Source: Agroathelia rolfsii
Lineage: Eukaryota > Basidiomycota > Agaricomycetes > Amylocorticiales > Amylocorticiaceae
Direction of reading: 5' to 3'
Length of the DNA stretch: 64,000 nt
NCBI GenBank assembly: GCA_018343915.1
Contig: JABRWF010000003.1
Location: 4,092,001-4,156,000 of the forward strand
Under the pieces are notes generated by a model, which saw only the letters and a list, made by a program, of their open reading frames with translations, had not been told where the DNA came from and ran no database searches. Positions 35,364-46,766 of this stretch are shown here, one piece after another. The stretch's first letter is position 1. Each line of letters starts with the position of its first letter. A program made the translations under genes and the position numbers.

Positions 35364-36950
35364 TCAAGAGGTAGATGAGGAAACAGGATGCTTCTTGCGT
35401 CGGTTCGCTCCAGCGTTAGACGACGAACGTTGCCCGGCGGAGAATCCAGAAGGGCCGAATTGCTTAAACGAGTGGTTCGAAGGTCGGCCTGACCGCCCAT
35501 TGCGAAGCAGCTGTGCTTGCATTTGAGCTTGCATGTGCATCAACATCGCAGTATATGTAGGATTCGTCGTCGGCACCTGGGGAACAAATCCCAACGGGAC
35601 AGACGGCATCGGTGCGGGCAATGTAGATGAAGAATATACTGGATAATTAAACTGCGGGACCAAGGTGGGAATCGGTGCCGAAGACGTCACAGGCAGGAAG
35701 CCATTAGGCAACGATGCCATGTTCTGCGCTAAGTTAGGCTCATAGAACGACCGGGGCCCACGAGTATGATTTCTGATGGCATTTTGCAGTCCATGCGTAT
35801 TAGGCTTAGTGGGCCCGGAACTGACTGATGCTGCGTAGGTCTTTGCATTTGATGCCGCCTTGAAGTCGCGTTTTGGAGGAATGTGAGCTGGTGCTGGGTT
35901 GCGGTCGCCCAGAGCCACGATTCCGCCGGGATTGGACTTTGCAGAATGGATACCACCCTCAAAGAAACTATCGTTCGGATCTCCGTTAGAGAACAAGTAT
36001 TCACCAGCCCCAACGCCTTCCGTAAGATAACGCTCGGAGGCTGGCCGTGGTTGACTGACCATGACTCGAGTTCGTGTTTGCTTTCGAGACTGATCGGTGA
36101 GTGGCATGCTTGCTAAGCGAGCATGGGGTAAATTAGGAGAGCTCGGTGTCCAAGGCCCCAGCTCCTCCTTCTGCAAACTTGGTACACTGGACGGTGGGCT
36201 GGAGTTCAGCGAGGGGTAACTGAGGTCGGAGAAGACGGGGGAAGGTGATCGTGATTTGATGGATGAGGGTGTAGACAGGTTCGTCGGAGATGTTGCTCCG
36301 TTTACGATGAGGCTGGATGGGGTAAATGTTGTCGCGTACACGTTGAGAGGACGCGAGTGTGGAGTAGATGGACGGCCAGGCTCGTGGGCCGACTCTTGGA
36401 CAAATTGCCTGAGCGACTTGAGCCACTCATCATGACCCTGCGCGGGCGCATCGGTCTTCCCTGGGCTGGGAAACTCTACCGATTCATCATTGTCCTCTGC
36501 ATAGGCCGCTTGACTGCATGAAAGGTCCATCTGCAACTCATAGGCCCTCAGGATATCTTCTATCACCATCAAACCAACTAGGGCAGGGTTAAGCCCTTGC
36601 GAAAGCCCATCGTCCTCGCAGTCGTTCAGAAGCCCGCGGAGTGGTAGACGGCTCAGATAGGCATATGGGATACGTTTATAGCGTGCGCTGAAAATGTCGC
36701 CCGCATATGCCCAGACCTGCTTCTCGGGTATGGTCCGTCCTCGAGCCTCCATGTCAGTTGCAGTATAGGTTAATTGGTCCTCCTCAAAGTCTGCCAGCTT
36801 GAAGAGAACAGTAGGGTATGCACAGGTGTTTACACAACAACAAGATCTAAGAGAAGAAAAGCCACTGGGGAGTGAGAAATCGGCAGGAAGCCGAGTCGTC
36901 AGCTGCGCAAGTGTGCTGCGCTCACCGTAGCGTGTAGGCAGAGGGGTCAT
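35364..36950 (-). CDS. Low-complexity Ser/Pro-rich hypothetical protein
   Basis: A single open frame of 528 residues from the ATG at 36950 (MTPLPTRYGERSTLAQLTTRL). The N-terminal about 170 residues look ordered (WAYAGDIFSARYKRIPYAYLSRLPLRGLL, NPALVGLMVIEDILRAYELQM). The rest is Ser/Pro/Asn-rich and ends in a short Met/Gln stretch (MLMHMQAQMQAQLL) and a basic tail (GANRRKKHP). A cysteine-rich insert at about residues 36-47 (RSCCCVNTCAYP) could be an unspliced intron, because it interrupts an otherwise smooth segment without a stop. The frame also extends upstream to a TTG at 37076, which I rejected. No function can be assigned. Confidence 0.65.
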   Translation of the reverse strand: MTPLPTRYGERSTLAQLTTRLPADFSLPSGFSSLRSCCCVNTCAYPTVLFKLADFEEDQLTYTATDMEARGRTIPEKQVWAYAGDIFSARYKRIPYAYLSRLPLRGLLNDCEDDGLSQGLNPALVGLMVIEDILRAYELQMDLSCSQAAYAEDNDESVEFPSPGKTDAPAQGHDEWLKSLRQFVQESAHEPGRPSTPHSRPLNVYATTFTPSSLIVNGATSPTNLSTPSSIKSRSPSPVFSDLSYPSLNSSPPSSVPSLQKEELGPWTPSSPNLPHARLASMPLTDQSRKQTRTRVMVSQPRPASERYLTEGVGAGEYLFSNGDPNDSFFEGGIHSAKSNPGGIVALGDRNPAPAHIPPKRDFKAASNAKTYAASVSSGPTKPNTHGLQNAIRNHTRGPRSFYEPNLAQNMASLPNGFLPVTSSAPIPTLVPQFNYPVYSSSTLPAPMPSVPLGFVPQVPTTNPTYTAMLMHMQAQMQAQLLRNGRSGRPSNHSFKQFGPSGFSAGQRSSSNAGANRRKKHPVSSSTS

Positions 36951-37286
36951 AAGAAAGAGGGATGTAGTGTCGGGTGAGAGAGTTGGCTTGCTTGCCCTTT
37001 CAGTCAAAGTCGACGCACGGAAGGGTCGCCGTCGTGGACTGAGACTGAGGGCGTCAGCGTCCTGGCGCCGGCCCAAAGAGCTGTTGGCCTGGGATCAGCA
37101 CAGCCACCAGTGCGCCCCCATAGCCCCCATCCGGCCGGAACGGGCCCAATTGCGGACGTAAGAGTCCTCACGAGTGCAACGAGAGCTCTTGTCTAATGAT
37201 CCATGCACATGCGGTTTACATTCCATGACTATGTCATAGCAGAAAAAATCATACAAAAATAGAAAATAAATTCCAGATATTCCCAT

Positions 37287-37973
37287 CTAACGCAGAGTGG
37301 CATATGCACGCACTGGACATCCGTCACCCCCTGCAATGTTCAGCGGTATGGCTGTCACCGTCGCCTTCCTTCCCAGGATCTGATCCAATCCTCGCAAATT
37401 CTCAATATTAACACCACCCGCACCCAATATGATCTGATGCGCCACGAAATCATCCGGGCTCTTCACGGGTGTGGCGTCTGCCCCAAAGAAATCCACACCT
37501 ACGACACGCAGGCCTGTCTTCATAATCCTTTCTGCAGCGTCCGGTTCCAGATATGGGTGTTCAATGTACTTCGAAGTATTGTAGTACTTGTCCCAGCCTG
37601 TATATAGGCAAAGAATAACCCCTGGCTTCATGCGGTGTTGGTATGGCGCGAGGTCAACCCAGTCGATCCCTTCTTGCGGACGCTTGTAGGTCAGGTCAAC
37701 GACAAGCGCAGGGCCAGTGAGCATTGAAAATGGTATTTCCTCGACGGTCATGCCATCTTCAGCAAAGTGATAAGGCGCGTCAATATGTGTCCCCGTGTGC
37801 GAGCTGAATGCGATTTCGGACGCGTTGTAGCCATTCTTGGGTATCGTCGCCGCCGGTCGCATCCTGAACCCGTTGGCTCCAGGATAGACCTGCATCCCGG
37901 GCTTCATCTTGTGGGATAGGTCGATGTAGACTGGCGTGTCAGAGGCGTCTGCGGTATCGTCTAACTGGGTCAT
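37287..37973 (-). CDS. Cyclase-family metal-dependent hydrolase (kynurenine formamidase-like)
   Basis: An intronless gene of 228 residues. It has DLSHKMKPGMQVYPG near the N-terminus and the metal-binding signature SSHTGTHIDAPYHF (H-x-G-T-H-x-D-x-P-x-H-F), which is the hallmark of the cyclase/kynurenine formamidase family. It also keeps LTGPALVVDL, the GVDFFGAD turn, HQIILGAGGVNIENL, and the C-terminal GGDGCPVRAYA. Such enzymes hydrolyse cyclic amides or N-formylkynurenine and related compounds. The exact substrate cannot be told. A tandem, inactivated copy lies 0.7 kb upstream. Confidence 0.88.
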   Translation of the reverse strand: MTQLDDTADASDTPVYIDLSHKMKPGMQVYPGANGFRMRPAATIPKNGYNASEIAFSSHTGTHIDAPYHFAEDGMTVEEIPFSMLTGPALVVDLTYKRPQEGIDWVDLAPYQHRMKPGVILCLYTGWDKYYNTSKYIEHPYLEPDAAERIMKTGLRVVGVDFFGADATPVKSPDDFVAHQIILGAGGVNIENLRGLDQILGRKATVTAIPLNIAGGDGCPVRAYATLR

Positions 37974-38239
37974 TATAGTGGGTCGGAGAGATTGGCTTGG
38001 ATAGTCTGGTCGAAGTTGCTATTGCTAATTGCTAATTGACGGTTTATATGAATAGCATAAATGTTATCTCAGCATATCGACATATGTACCAACACGACTA
38101 TAATGGCATTGCAACACTTTTACAGCCGCATTTAGGCCACCCAAGCCATTGACTACTACTGTCAATTTACTAGAGTTGGCTTAAGGATCAAACCCATTGA
38201 TAACGCTGTGTTTAAACAGTGGCATTTGCTAATGATTAT

Positions 38240-38530
38240 ACAAAACAGCATGAAGGTACAATCAATCAAGAAAATGGAGGAAGCGATAGATCAGAAATGG
38301 CTTCTGCGACGCTATCGTACTAGTAGGATGTCTCCCCGCCAACCATTTCCACGAACATTGCCTTCTGGAACATCTATCTTGAACCAGTTCATAAATAAGT
38401 GATGAAGATGGTGACACCAAGGTGCTACTAGGCCTACCAGTCTAGCAGTATAAGAAAGAAAGAGTAAGTCGCAACTCAATGATCTATAAAAGAAAACCGT
38501 GTTGTTGCTTATGCGATATGTTTCAAGTAG
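38240..38530 (-). pseudogene. Relic of the 3' end (STAS domain) of a SulP transporter
   Basis: This stretch aligns by eye with 39779-40040, the last exons of the SulP gene. Shared words include catgaaggta, cttctggaacatct, gatggtgacacca and the boundary region near tatgt. It lies downstream of nothing and is cut off from the rest of a transporter, so it is the far end of a duplicated block that also carries the cyclase. The frame is broken relative to the intact exon. Confidence 0.75.
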
Positions 38531-38690
38531 CCTCTACAGAAGCTGCTTCAAAATATCAACGTTGCACTAATACATAAGATAGTGCTCATGCAAAACCAAC
38601 GATCTCCAAAGCGGACATGCGGTAAATTTACATTCCATAACTACATCATAGCAGAAAAATCTTACAAAAACAAAATGCAGGTATTCTCAG

Positions 38691-39368
38691 CTAATGCAGA
38701 GTTGCATATGGACGGACTGGGCACCCATCGCCCCCTGCGATGTTCAGCGGTATGGTCATCACCGTCGCCTTCCTTCTCAGGATCTGATCCAACCCTCGCA
38801 TATTCTCATTGTTAATACCACCCGCACCTAATATAACATGATGCGCCACGAAATCATCCGGATCCTTTGCAGGCGTCGCATCTACCCCCAAAGAAATACG
38901 TGCCTATAACACGCAGGCCTGTCTTCATGATCACTTCTGCCGCATCCGGTTCCAGATATAGGTATTCAATATGCTTGGAAGTATTGTAGTACTTGTCCCA
39001 GCCCGTGTATAGACAGGGCCTGGCTTCATGAGGTGTTGGTATGGCGCGAGGTCAGCCCAGTCGATCCCCTCTTGCGGACGCTTGTAGGTCAGGTCAACGA
39101 CAAGCGCAGGGCCAGTGAGCATTGAAAATGGTATTTCATCGACGGTCATGCCATCTTTAGTAAACTGGTAAGGTGCCTCAATATGCGTCCCTGTACGGGA
39201 GAAAGCAATTTCGGACGCGTTATAGCCATTCTTGGGTATCGTCGCAGCCGGTAGCATTCTAAACCCATTAGCTCCGGGATAGACCTGCATCCCGGGCTTC
39301 ATCTTGTGAGATAGGTCGATGTGGATTGGCATGCCATAGACGTTTGTGGTGTCTAGCGGTATCACCAT
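38691..39368 (-). pseudogene. Inactivated tandem copy of the cyclase gene
   Basis: It is nearly identical to 37287-37973 over most of its length (DLSHKMKPGMQVYPGANGFRM, LTGPALVVDLTYKRPQEGIDW). The metal site reads SRTGTHIEAPYQF: three bases are lost so that the first histidine is gone, the aspartate is glutamate, and the last histidine is glutamine. A frameshift after HLMKPG (about 39015) and a second near 38890 disrupt the remainder (DFVAHHVILGAGG, GGDGCPVRPYATL). This is a recent duplicate that has lost both its active site and its frame. Confidence 0.85.
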
Positions 39369-39810
39369 AGTGGGTTGGGGACATTGGCTTGGATAGTCTG
39401 GTCAAGTTGCCACTGCTAGTTGGTAATTAGCCATGTCTATAAATATTGTTAAACGGTGTAAAAAGAAAGCCCCCATAGCGGACCAGTGGTGTCATGATGA
39501 ACTCAGTGATATATTTCTTGGCATAACATAAATCAGTCATCACGAATTCGAAGCGTGGGGAGGGAGCTTCCAATGGAACCGGCCGCAAGGATAACCGTTG
39601 GTAAACGTCCTAACAGGAATTTGGCCAGTAATAAAAAAAACGGCGTAAATATTATCCCAGCACATTGTCATACGTACTAACGCCAATACGACAACATTAC
39701 AACACTTCTACAGCCCCAAAGACCCACTGGTGACACTGTAAAGTAGCAGCGTTTACTAATGACAACCATTCAAAACAACATGAAGGTATAAGTACTCAAA
39801 AAGATGAAAT

Positions 39811-42737
39811 CTACTGTGGAGGAAGCGACAGCCTGGAAATAGCTCCCGCGACATTATCGTAGAATGCCTCCTCGCCAATCATTTCCACGATCCCTGCCTT
39901 CTGGAACATCTGCCTTGGACCAGCTCGTAAATGAGTGACGAAGATGGTGACACCACGGTTCTAGAGTAAGCAAAGAGTGTAAGTTGCGACTCAACGATTT
40001 ATAAAAGGGACTATGTTGTTGCTTACGCGATATGTCTCAAGTAGCTCGCCAAGTATCTGGATAGCACTGTAAAACAAAGGTATAGAAAAAATGAGACATG
40101 TAATGCAAAAGTTATTTTTTTAAGAAATAGATAAGACCCACGAGGCATCACAAGTTTCGACATCCGCCATATGGAACACAAGCACGTTAGCTTGCTGACG
40201 TCGTGGGTCTTCAGAAGGATGTATGCGCTCGGGTCCATATAATTCCAGCCTCCGCAGACGCTCCTTCAATTGGGCAGTGTTTGCTAGATTTTTTATACAA
40301 GTATGGCATGAGCTTCGGCACAGTGCATCATCAACAAGGTAGGCAACCGCACCAAAATCAAGGTTGTCCCGAACTCTCACAATCAACGCCCCAGGAATAT
40401 CTTCCTGTGCATCTGGGTCCTCGCCTATCGGTCTCCATCTGTCCGTGCCCGGAACACGGCCCTGTATATAATGGTAAGCTGGGGGGCACTGCACTTCTCG
40501 TATACAAACAAAAGCGTACGAGGATAGTCAAACGTGTCTTGGAGCTCCGATGGACCACCAGGAGCAAAGAAATGAGCATACTCGTGATAATGCCTACTTC
40601 CAGACTTTCGACGACCGCAAGAACGAATGTTAGGGTTATCAGCCCCAAATCTGTCCAAGCCCCCATCCTGAGCAAGAAAAGCGTCCAGATTAGAGAAATG
40701 CCAATGTAAAAAGAAGTGTGCAAACTTGCTTCCAGTAGAAAGTTAGATCATGTGGTAGTTCAGCTAACAGAGAAAACACAATGAGACAGATACTAACGAA
40801 TGTATTAGTTTGATATGTGTGTCAATGCCAGATGTAGTTGAGAAACTTACACGGAAGCCAGAACGGCCTTGGGCAAATAGTACATCCAAGGCAAAAGGAA
40901 GAATGTAGCTAGCAAAATGAGGCCTGCGCATATCAGAGAGGCCATTTGCGTCCGTGCTCCAACATCACCGTTGACACGAGATCTGCAGAACAGGTACTGG
41001 CATCAATATAAGCCAGTCAAGTAGTGTAGTCTAAAGTGGTGACCTTGTAATGGACCCGTAAGCGGGCAATGTTCCAGGAATGAATGATCCTGCAATGTTC
41101 GATACACCCAAAGCGACCAGCTCACGATTAGGGCTAATGCTGTGACCATAAATAGCACCGTTCTGCTTTGCGGCTACAATACTATCCAGGAAACCCATAA
41201 CGGCGATAAGCCTGTGTTTGGGAACAAAAATCTTGAGTTGTGTTCAATCATATCTGTACGAGCGTGAAACATACCCAGCAGTCGGTGTCGTTTGTCTCAA
41301 AAATCGGAGGTTAAAGTGCCTAAACGGAAGTTGAATGAACGACGATCCTAAGTTAACTTTGACATCCCCCAGAATCTGCACGCCCATTTCGTCCCACCGA
41401 AGCTCGTCGGACAAGACTGTTCAAAAAAGACGATATATGCCGTAAGTAGTTGGTCAGATAGTGAGTTATTATGCAAAGAATAGGCTCACCCATAGACACC
41501 AGGACAACTATGAGCACCTCCGGCATGCGATAGATAAACCAATACTTTGGAAACATGCGCTTGAAGGAGCGCATGAGGACGAGGATGAGAAGAGCTCCAA
41601 AACCGATAAGGGTAGTAGGGACATGCATATGTGGTATAACGTTCTCTACAAGGAATGTGAACTTCTGTACAGTCGTGGATGGCTTTACAATATGTTCAAG
41701 GGGTACTAAGCCAAACAGGGGTATGAATTGTTCACTGGGTGGTTTGTTAATGATAGCTGATAACATGGAAAGACGAGGATGATAAGCATACATGAAGATG
41801 ATAACGGCAACTGCAGTGATGTATCCACGGAGAAGTGCACGACTGAGAACAACATCTATAAACCCGAGGCGGAAGAAACCAAGAAGGAAAGAAAACAGTC
41901 CGGCCTGAATGGGCGTAGACGATGAGCTGAGTAGAGACCAAAATATTGTGATGGATTACCTGTAGAGTGATCACAGTGGATACCGCCAGAGCAACGGCTT
42001 CGGGGTTCTCTGGTGTTTCGTGGGGATCCCCGATAAGTGCCTGTGATATGGCCTGTCCGACAAGAAGACTAAGGGCGGCCTCGGGGGCAACATTAAGCTG
42101 TCGAGACGTCCCGAGAAGTGCATAAAAGATCGGGGGAATCGAGGCACTAAACTACAACAACGATGTGTGGTAAGTTGAGCATGCATGAAATGAATATGTT
42201 GGATAGGCGCTCACAAGACCGGTAACGGGACTAAGCTTTGCCAATGAGCTAGCGTAACTAATTGATTGGGGTATCAACATGCAAGCAATTGTGAATCCGC
42301 CGAGCATATCGCCTGCAAGTCTATAATGTGATGGCTTTATTCAGAAAAATGATTAAGATGTGTAGAGAACAGTCATACAGGGATATAGAGTACTCTGGAA
42401 TCCAGGCCATTGAGGGTATGTAGTACTTTGCCCGCTTGTGGAGTTTCTTGCGATCTATCCTTGAGGCCCTCAGACTGGGCGCCCTAGATGTGGGCGCAGA
42501 CGTCGGTAGGCCCTGTGCCGCACTTCCCGACTCGACATCCCGATCTCCCAGTAGCGCCGTGGTCTCGTCTGGGATAGAGCTGACGGGTGTTTGAATACCG
42601 CTTTGCGAACTGCTTGCTTGGCGCAGGGGTGAGGCAGACATGGCAGAAGGCAAGGAAAATAGCCTGGGTTTCTGCAAGGGCTTAGTGCTGCTACTGGGAC
42701 CTGCAGACGGGCTATCTATACTGCTAGGGTCAGCCAT
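39811..42737 (-). CDS. SulP (SLC26) sulfate/anion transporter with STAS domain
   Basis: Fourteen exons (42737-42379, 42320-42215, 42151-41960, 41904-41792, 41734-41490, 41416-41275, 41211-41044, 40982-40851, 40792-40730, 40667-40520, 40461-40353, 40283-40142, 40066-40027, 39960-39811) join in frame to 702 residues. After a Ser/Pro-rich N-terminus come YYIPSMAWIPEYS, LAGDMLGGFTIACMLIPQSISYA, GTSRQLNVAPEAALSLLVG, FSFLLGFFRLGFIDVVLSRALLRGY, QNGAIYGHSISPNRELVALGVSN, WTDLGLITLTFV and a C-terminal STAS domain (ALIVRVRDNLDFANTAQLKERL, FHMADVETCDASAIQILGEL, GVTIFVTHLR). It should be a plasma or vacuolar membrane anion carrier; the substrate is likely sulfate. The intron 40729-40668 has a GC donor (GCAAGT). 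Confidence 0.88.
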
Positions 42738-42979
42738 GATGAGCGCAGAGCAAGACGAACTAGGGAGTAAACTGACGCTGGCCTCGAGGATCCTAGCTCC
42801 AGAGAGCGAATAAGAATCCAGTCTATTACTCAATGCAATTATGTGTAGCGCTGGAAGATGGAATGATCCCCTGATGCTTCCGTGCTCCGGCTTTCCCGGC
42901 TTACCTCCCCGCGGCGTCATTCCACCTATGCCGGTCCCGTGATTTCATGCACCCATCCCAACGTTGACTGTCTACGACC

Positions 42980-44394
42980 ATGTCTGTTGCTCATGGAATA
43001 AGAACTCTGGGCGTGCTTGGGGCAGGCCAAATGGGTGTGTATATTGCTTGGAGACGACTTTAGTTTTAATTGATGTTGATTGTCTTGTAGGCACAGGCAT
43101 TGCCCTAGTGGCGGCCCGACATGCGCGAGTCCCGGTTTTGCTCCATGACACCTCCTCGGAACAGATCAATCGAGGCCTTTCTCTAGTCGACAAACTACTT
43201 GCGAAAGATGTTGACAGAGGACGACTGACTAGTGACGAATCCAAAGATATACGAGAGAGGATACAGATCGCTGCTCCTGAGAAAGGGCTCGATGGCTTAA
43301 GAGATGTCGACATGGTCATTGAGGTTGGTGTTGCAGTAATAAAAAGTCATGTTTACCAGACAGATGCTGATGGAATGTCAGGCTGTCTCAGAAAACCTTT
43401 CCCTGAAGCAAAAGCTGTTTTCCTCACTTGCGTCTGCCGTACGACCAGAGGCCATTTTGGCCTCCAACACGTCCTCCATTAGCATCACAAAAATAGCTGC
43501 ATCAGCACTCCAAGCCGGCGTCAAGGCTGAAAGCGAAGAGGGCAGGAAGAGTGCCAGCCGTGTAGTTGGTTGGTTATGAGTTTCATCTAAACTTATGTCT
43601 GTAATATTCATACCTTCCTACAGGCCTGCATTTCTTTAATCCGGTGCCGGTCATGGTACGATACTTTATAGGTTTGAAAACAATTCTGGGGTGCTCATGA
43701 CACATAGAAACTAGTGGAGCTCATCTCCGCGATCCAAACGTCGCCAGAGACCCTTGCTACAGCGAGGTCCTTTGCTGAAGCATGCGGCAAAGGTAGTACA
43801 GTCGTCCTCGTCTTCGTCGATCAGGCAGAGGGCTGATTTGTTCTACTAAAGAGGTGACCGTGTCTCAGGACGTTCCAGGTTTTGTATCGAATGCACTGTT
43901 AATGCCATTCATCAATGAAGTAAGTGACAGTCCTCGCCTTCCAGTTATGGTAAATTCACCTGAGTGCGGCAGGCAATCATGTGTCTTGAGAAGGTCCGGC
44001 CTCTGTCCTCTTTGGTCCTTCAACTACATCTCACGCTTTTTCACAGGGGACGGCAACACGGGACGACATTGACAAGACCCTGAAAATGGGCATGAACCAT
44101 CCAATGGGACCATTACAGCTTGGTGCGTGAAGTGATATATTGATCCGCTTGTATTGACTGAAATAATGCGCATATATTCAGCTGACTTGTAAGTCTATTG
44201 ACATATGATCGTGCTCAAAGTTCATACGCTAATCAGCCACACATAGCATCGGCCTGGACACGTGTCTTGCTATTCAGAAGACGTTATACAACGGCACGGG
44301 TGATTCCAAGTATCGCCCTTCGATCCTGCTAGAGCGAATGGTGGATGCCGGATGGGTTGGCAAAAAGTGTGGAAAGGGCTTTTATGACTACTAG
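42980..44394 (+). CDS. 3-hydroxyacyl-CoA (3-hydroxybutyryl-CoA) dehydrogenase
   Basis: Ten exons (42980-43034, 43091-43323, 43382-43568, 43624-43655, 43708-43792, 43852-43919, 43973-43993, 44047-44122, 44182-44188, 44247-44394) join in frame to 303 residues. The NAD-binding fold is [55 protein letters not shown] and the catalytic-histidine word [17 protein letters not shown] follow. The C-terminal domain has [33 protein letters not shown] and [11 protein letters not shown]. It oxidises 3-hydroxyacyl-CoA with NAD, in fatty-acid or butyryl-CoA metabolism. Exon 9 is only 7 bases; with it the family word LADFIGLD is restored. Several donors (GTTGGT, GTCCGG) are weak, but the frame is continuous. 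Confidence 0.88.
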
Positions 44395-44648
44395 GGGTCA
44401 TGTACTGTAGAGCATAGTAGACATACTGCCATGTAAGCAAACGGCGATAAGATGTGATGCATGTGATGCGATGATGTTTCTCCTGCTGTGCTCTTGCGCC
44501 AATGCAATGAATGACTCCTGCTGCGCTAGGCAATCTCTGCCAGACTGCCAAATCTGGGGGGCATTACATAAGCCTATTGCGTCTGCTTATCTGGGGGGAG
44601 CCGCGGCCGACGTAACAAACCACCCCTCTGTTCCCTACTACTACAACC

Positions 44649-46309
44649 ATGTCCTCCTTCCTGTCCTTGTCGCTGCTGGCATTGTCAGTAGCGTCTGGCA
44701 GCTATGCCACGCCTCTCTCCACTTCTTCGCTCGTTGACGGTGTAAACGGCGGCAGATTCGGCGTGGCCCCTCTCGTTGCGGGGTATCACCCCCATGGGTC
44801 GGTGAACAACTCATACATTGTCACCTTCAAGGATGGCGTGCACCCGGAGCTGGTGTCAAACCACATGAACTTCCTCTCTCTTGCTATGGAGAGTGACTCG
44901 CTCCAGGGTGAGGACGCGGAACTGACTCATGTCTATAACTCGGTCATCCAAGGCTACGCTGGCAAGTTCTCAGAGGACTTGGTGCAGCAAATCAGGGCCA
45001 TGCCTGAGGTTGAGCTCGTTGAGCAGGATCAGATCATGAGAGTATCCGAGACTGTAACGCAGAAAGGAGCACCTTGGGTGAGTGCAGTCGTGTATAGGGT
45101 ATTCTATTGCCGTTCAAACTCGCTAACTATGCAATAGGGTCTGGCACGTATTAGCCACCGCAAACGACTCGGCTTCAACACTTTCACCAAGTATGTTTAT
45201 GAGGAAAAAGGTGGTGAAGGTGTTGATGTCTACGTCATCGACACTGGTGTCAACATTGACCACGTAGAACTTGAGGGAAGGGCGTCATGGGGAAAGACTA
45301 TCCCCTTGAACGACCAGGACATTGATGGCAACGGTCACGGTTCCCACTGTGCTGGTACTATTGCTTCGCGTGCCTATGGTGTTGCCAAGGGTGCGCACGT
45401 CATCGCAGTTAAGGTACTTGGCACGAACGGAAGTGGCACCATGTCGGATGTCATATCAGGTGTCGAATACGCCGCTGAGTCCGCTAAGGCAAAGGCTGAC
45501 GCCGCCAAGGCCGAGGTGAAGGCCACAGGCAAGACCAAGCACAAGGGCTCGGTTGCTAACATGAGTCTCGGTGGTGGTGCCTCTCCCTCTCTCGATCGTA
45601 TTGTCAATGCTGCTGTTAGGCAAGGCTTGCACTTTGCTGTTGCTGCAGGTAAGAGATGTCTGTATAATCATTTTTGTATTGTATCTAACGGATGAGTTAG
45701 GTAACGACAATCGCGATGCCTGCAAGTTCTCTCCTGCCGCTGCTGAGCTCGCTGTTACTGTCGGTGCTTCGACTTTGGCTGACGACCGTGCTTACTTCTC
45801 CAACTGGGGCACCTGTGTTGACATCTTTGCCCCAGGTGAGTTTCCATGTTTTTTATATATTGTTTTCTTGACTCAACTGGCGCCTTTACCTAGGTTTGAA
45901 TATCAAGTCCATCTGGACTGGCTCCCCAACCGCCATCAACGTCATTTCTGGTACTTCGATGGCTTCCCCTCACACCGCCGGTGCTCTTGCGTACCTCTTG
46001 TCCATCTACCCCCACGCTACCTTCGACCCTGAGATCGCCGAGATGTTTGATTTGCCCGCTCCTTCTAAGATGGTTGTCCAGGGTGTCGATGTGTATGCCT
46101 TTGTTCACTCTGCGCTCCCCGCCTGGATTGGACACTTCCTGCCATCTCCTAGCCTCGTCGCTATGGAGTTCGATGCCGCAGCTCCCATCCCAGCTATCTC
46201 ACCCGCTCAGCTGAAGAAGGCGCTCCTCAAGCTGGCAACACCTAATATCTTGGAAGATGTTGGGAATGGATCGCCCAACTTGTTGCTCTTCAACAACGCT
46301 ACGGCGTAA
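44649..46309 (+). CDS. Subtilisin-like serine protease (S8, proteinase K/cerevisin type)
   Basis: Four exons (44649-45077, 45138-45648, 45701-45835, 45894-46309) join in frame to 496 residues. A signal peptide ([20 protein letters not shown]) is followed by an inhibitor-I9 propeptide ([47 protein letters not shown]). The catalytic domain has the triad words [11 protein letters not shown] (Asp), [13 protein letters not shown] (His) and [13 protein letters not shown] (Ser), with the oxyanion region [15 protein letters not shown]. This is the fungal vacuolar protease B/cerevisin group, a broad endopeptidase of the vacuole; secretion is also possible. An Ala/Lys-rich insert ([19 protein letters not shown]) lies in a surface loop between the His and Ser motifs. 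Gene structure is solid. Confidence 0.92.
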
Positions 46310-46766
46310 GGCTAGAACATTTGTCATACGTATATCCTTTTTGGACACTCCTGCACCTCACGCATGCTTTTCATGTAAAGATCTGTACAGCTTAATTTTA
46401 CAAATGCATCATTCTATTGTTTGATTTTGAGAATGGCTTTACAGTACGATTCGTTCATGGTTAGATATGTTGGTATTAGTGAGAATGTGTGTAAGGGGAT
46501 TGGGAATGTTGAATGATTGGTAAGACTCATAATCAGGAGGTGTATCAGCGAAGACTTCGGAAGTGAATGCTATGTTATGTATTGAAATCGAGACTATCTT
46601 CAAAGTGATAAGTAACCGTAACAGCTTGGCATCGTCCACGAGGACACCCACCGCTCTGCCTCACGCAACCTAAGCGGCCCACACCAAAAGCAAGATATAA
46701 GTGCACTACATTGCCATTCTATAAGTATGGGGCGTGCTAGTACTTCTCAATACGCTCCTGAACATT

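Noticed and set aside
36951..37076. Upstream extension of the low-complexity protein
   Set aside because: The first codon at 37076 is TTG, not ATG. The first ATG is at 36950.
46734..46766. Earlier start for the modin-like protein
   Set aside because: The codon at 46734 is GTG. MGNSDFDP at 46767 matches the family start.
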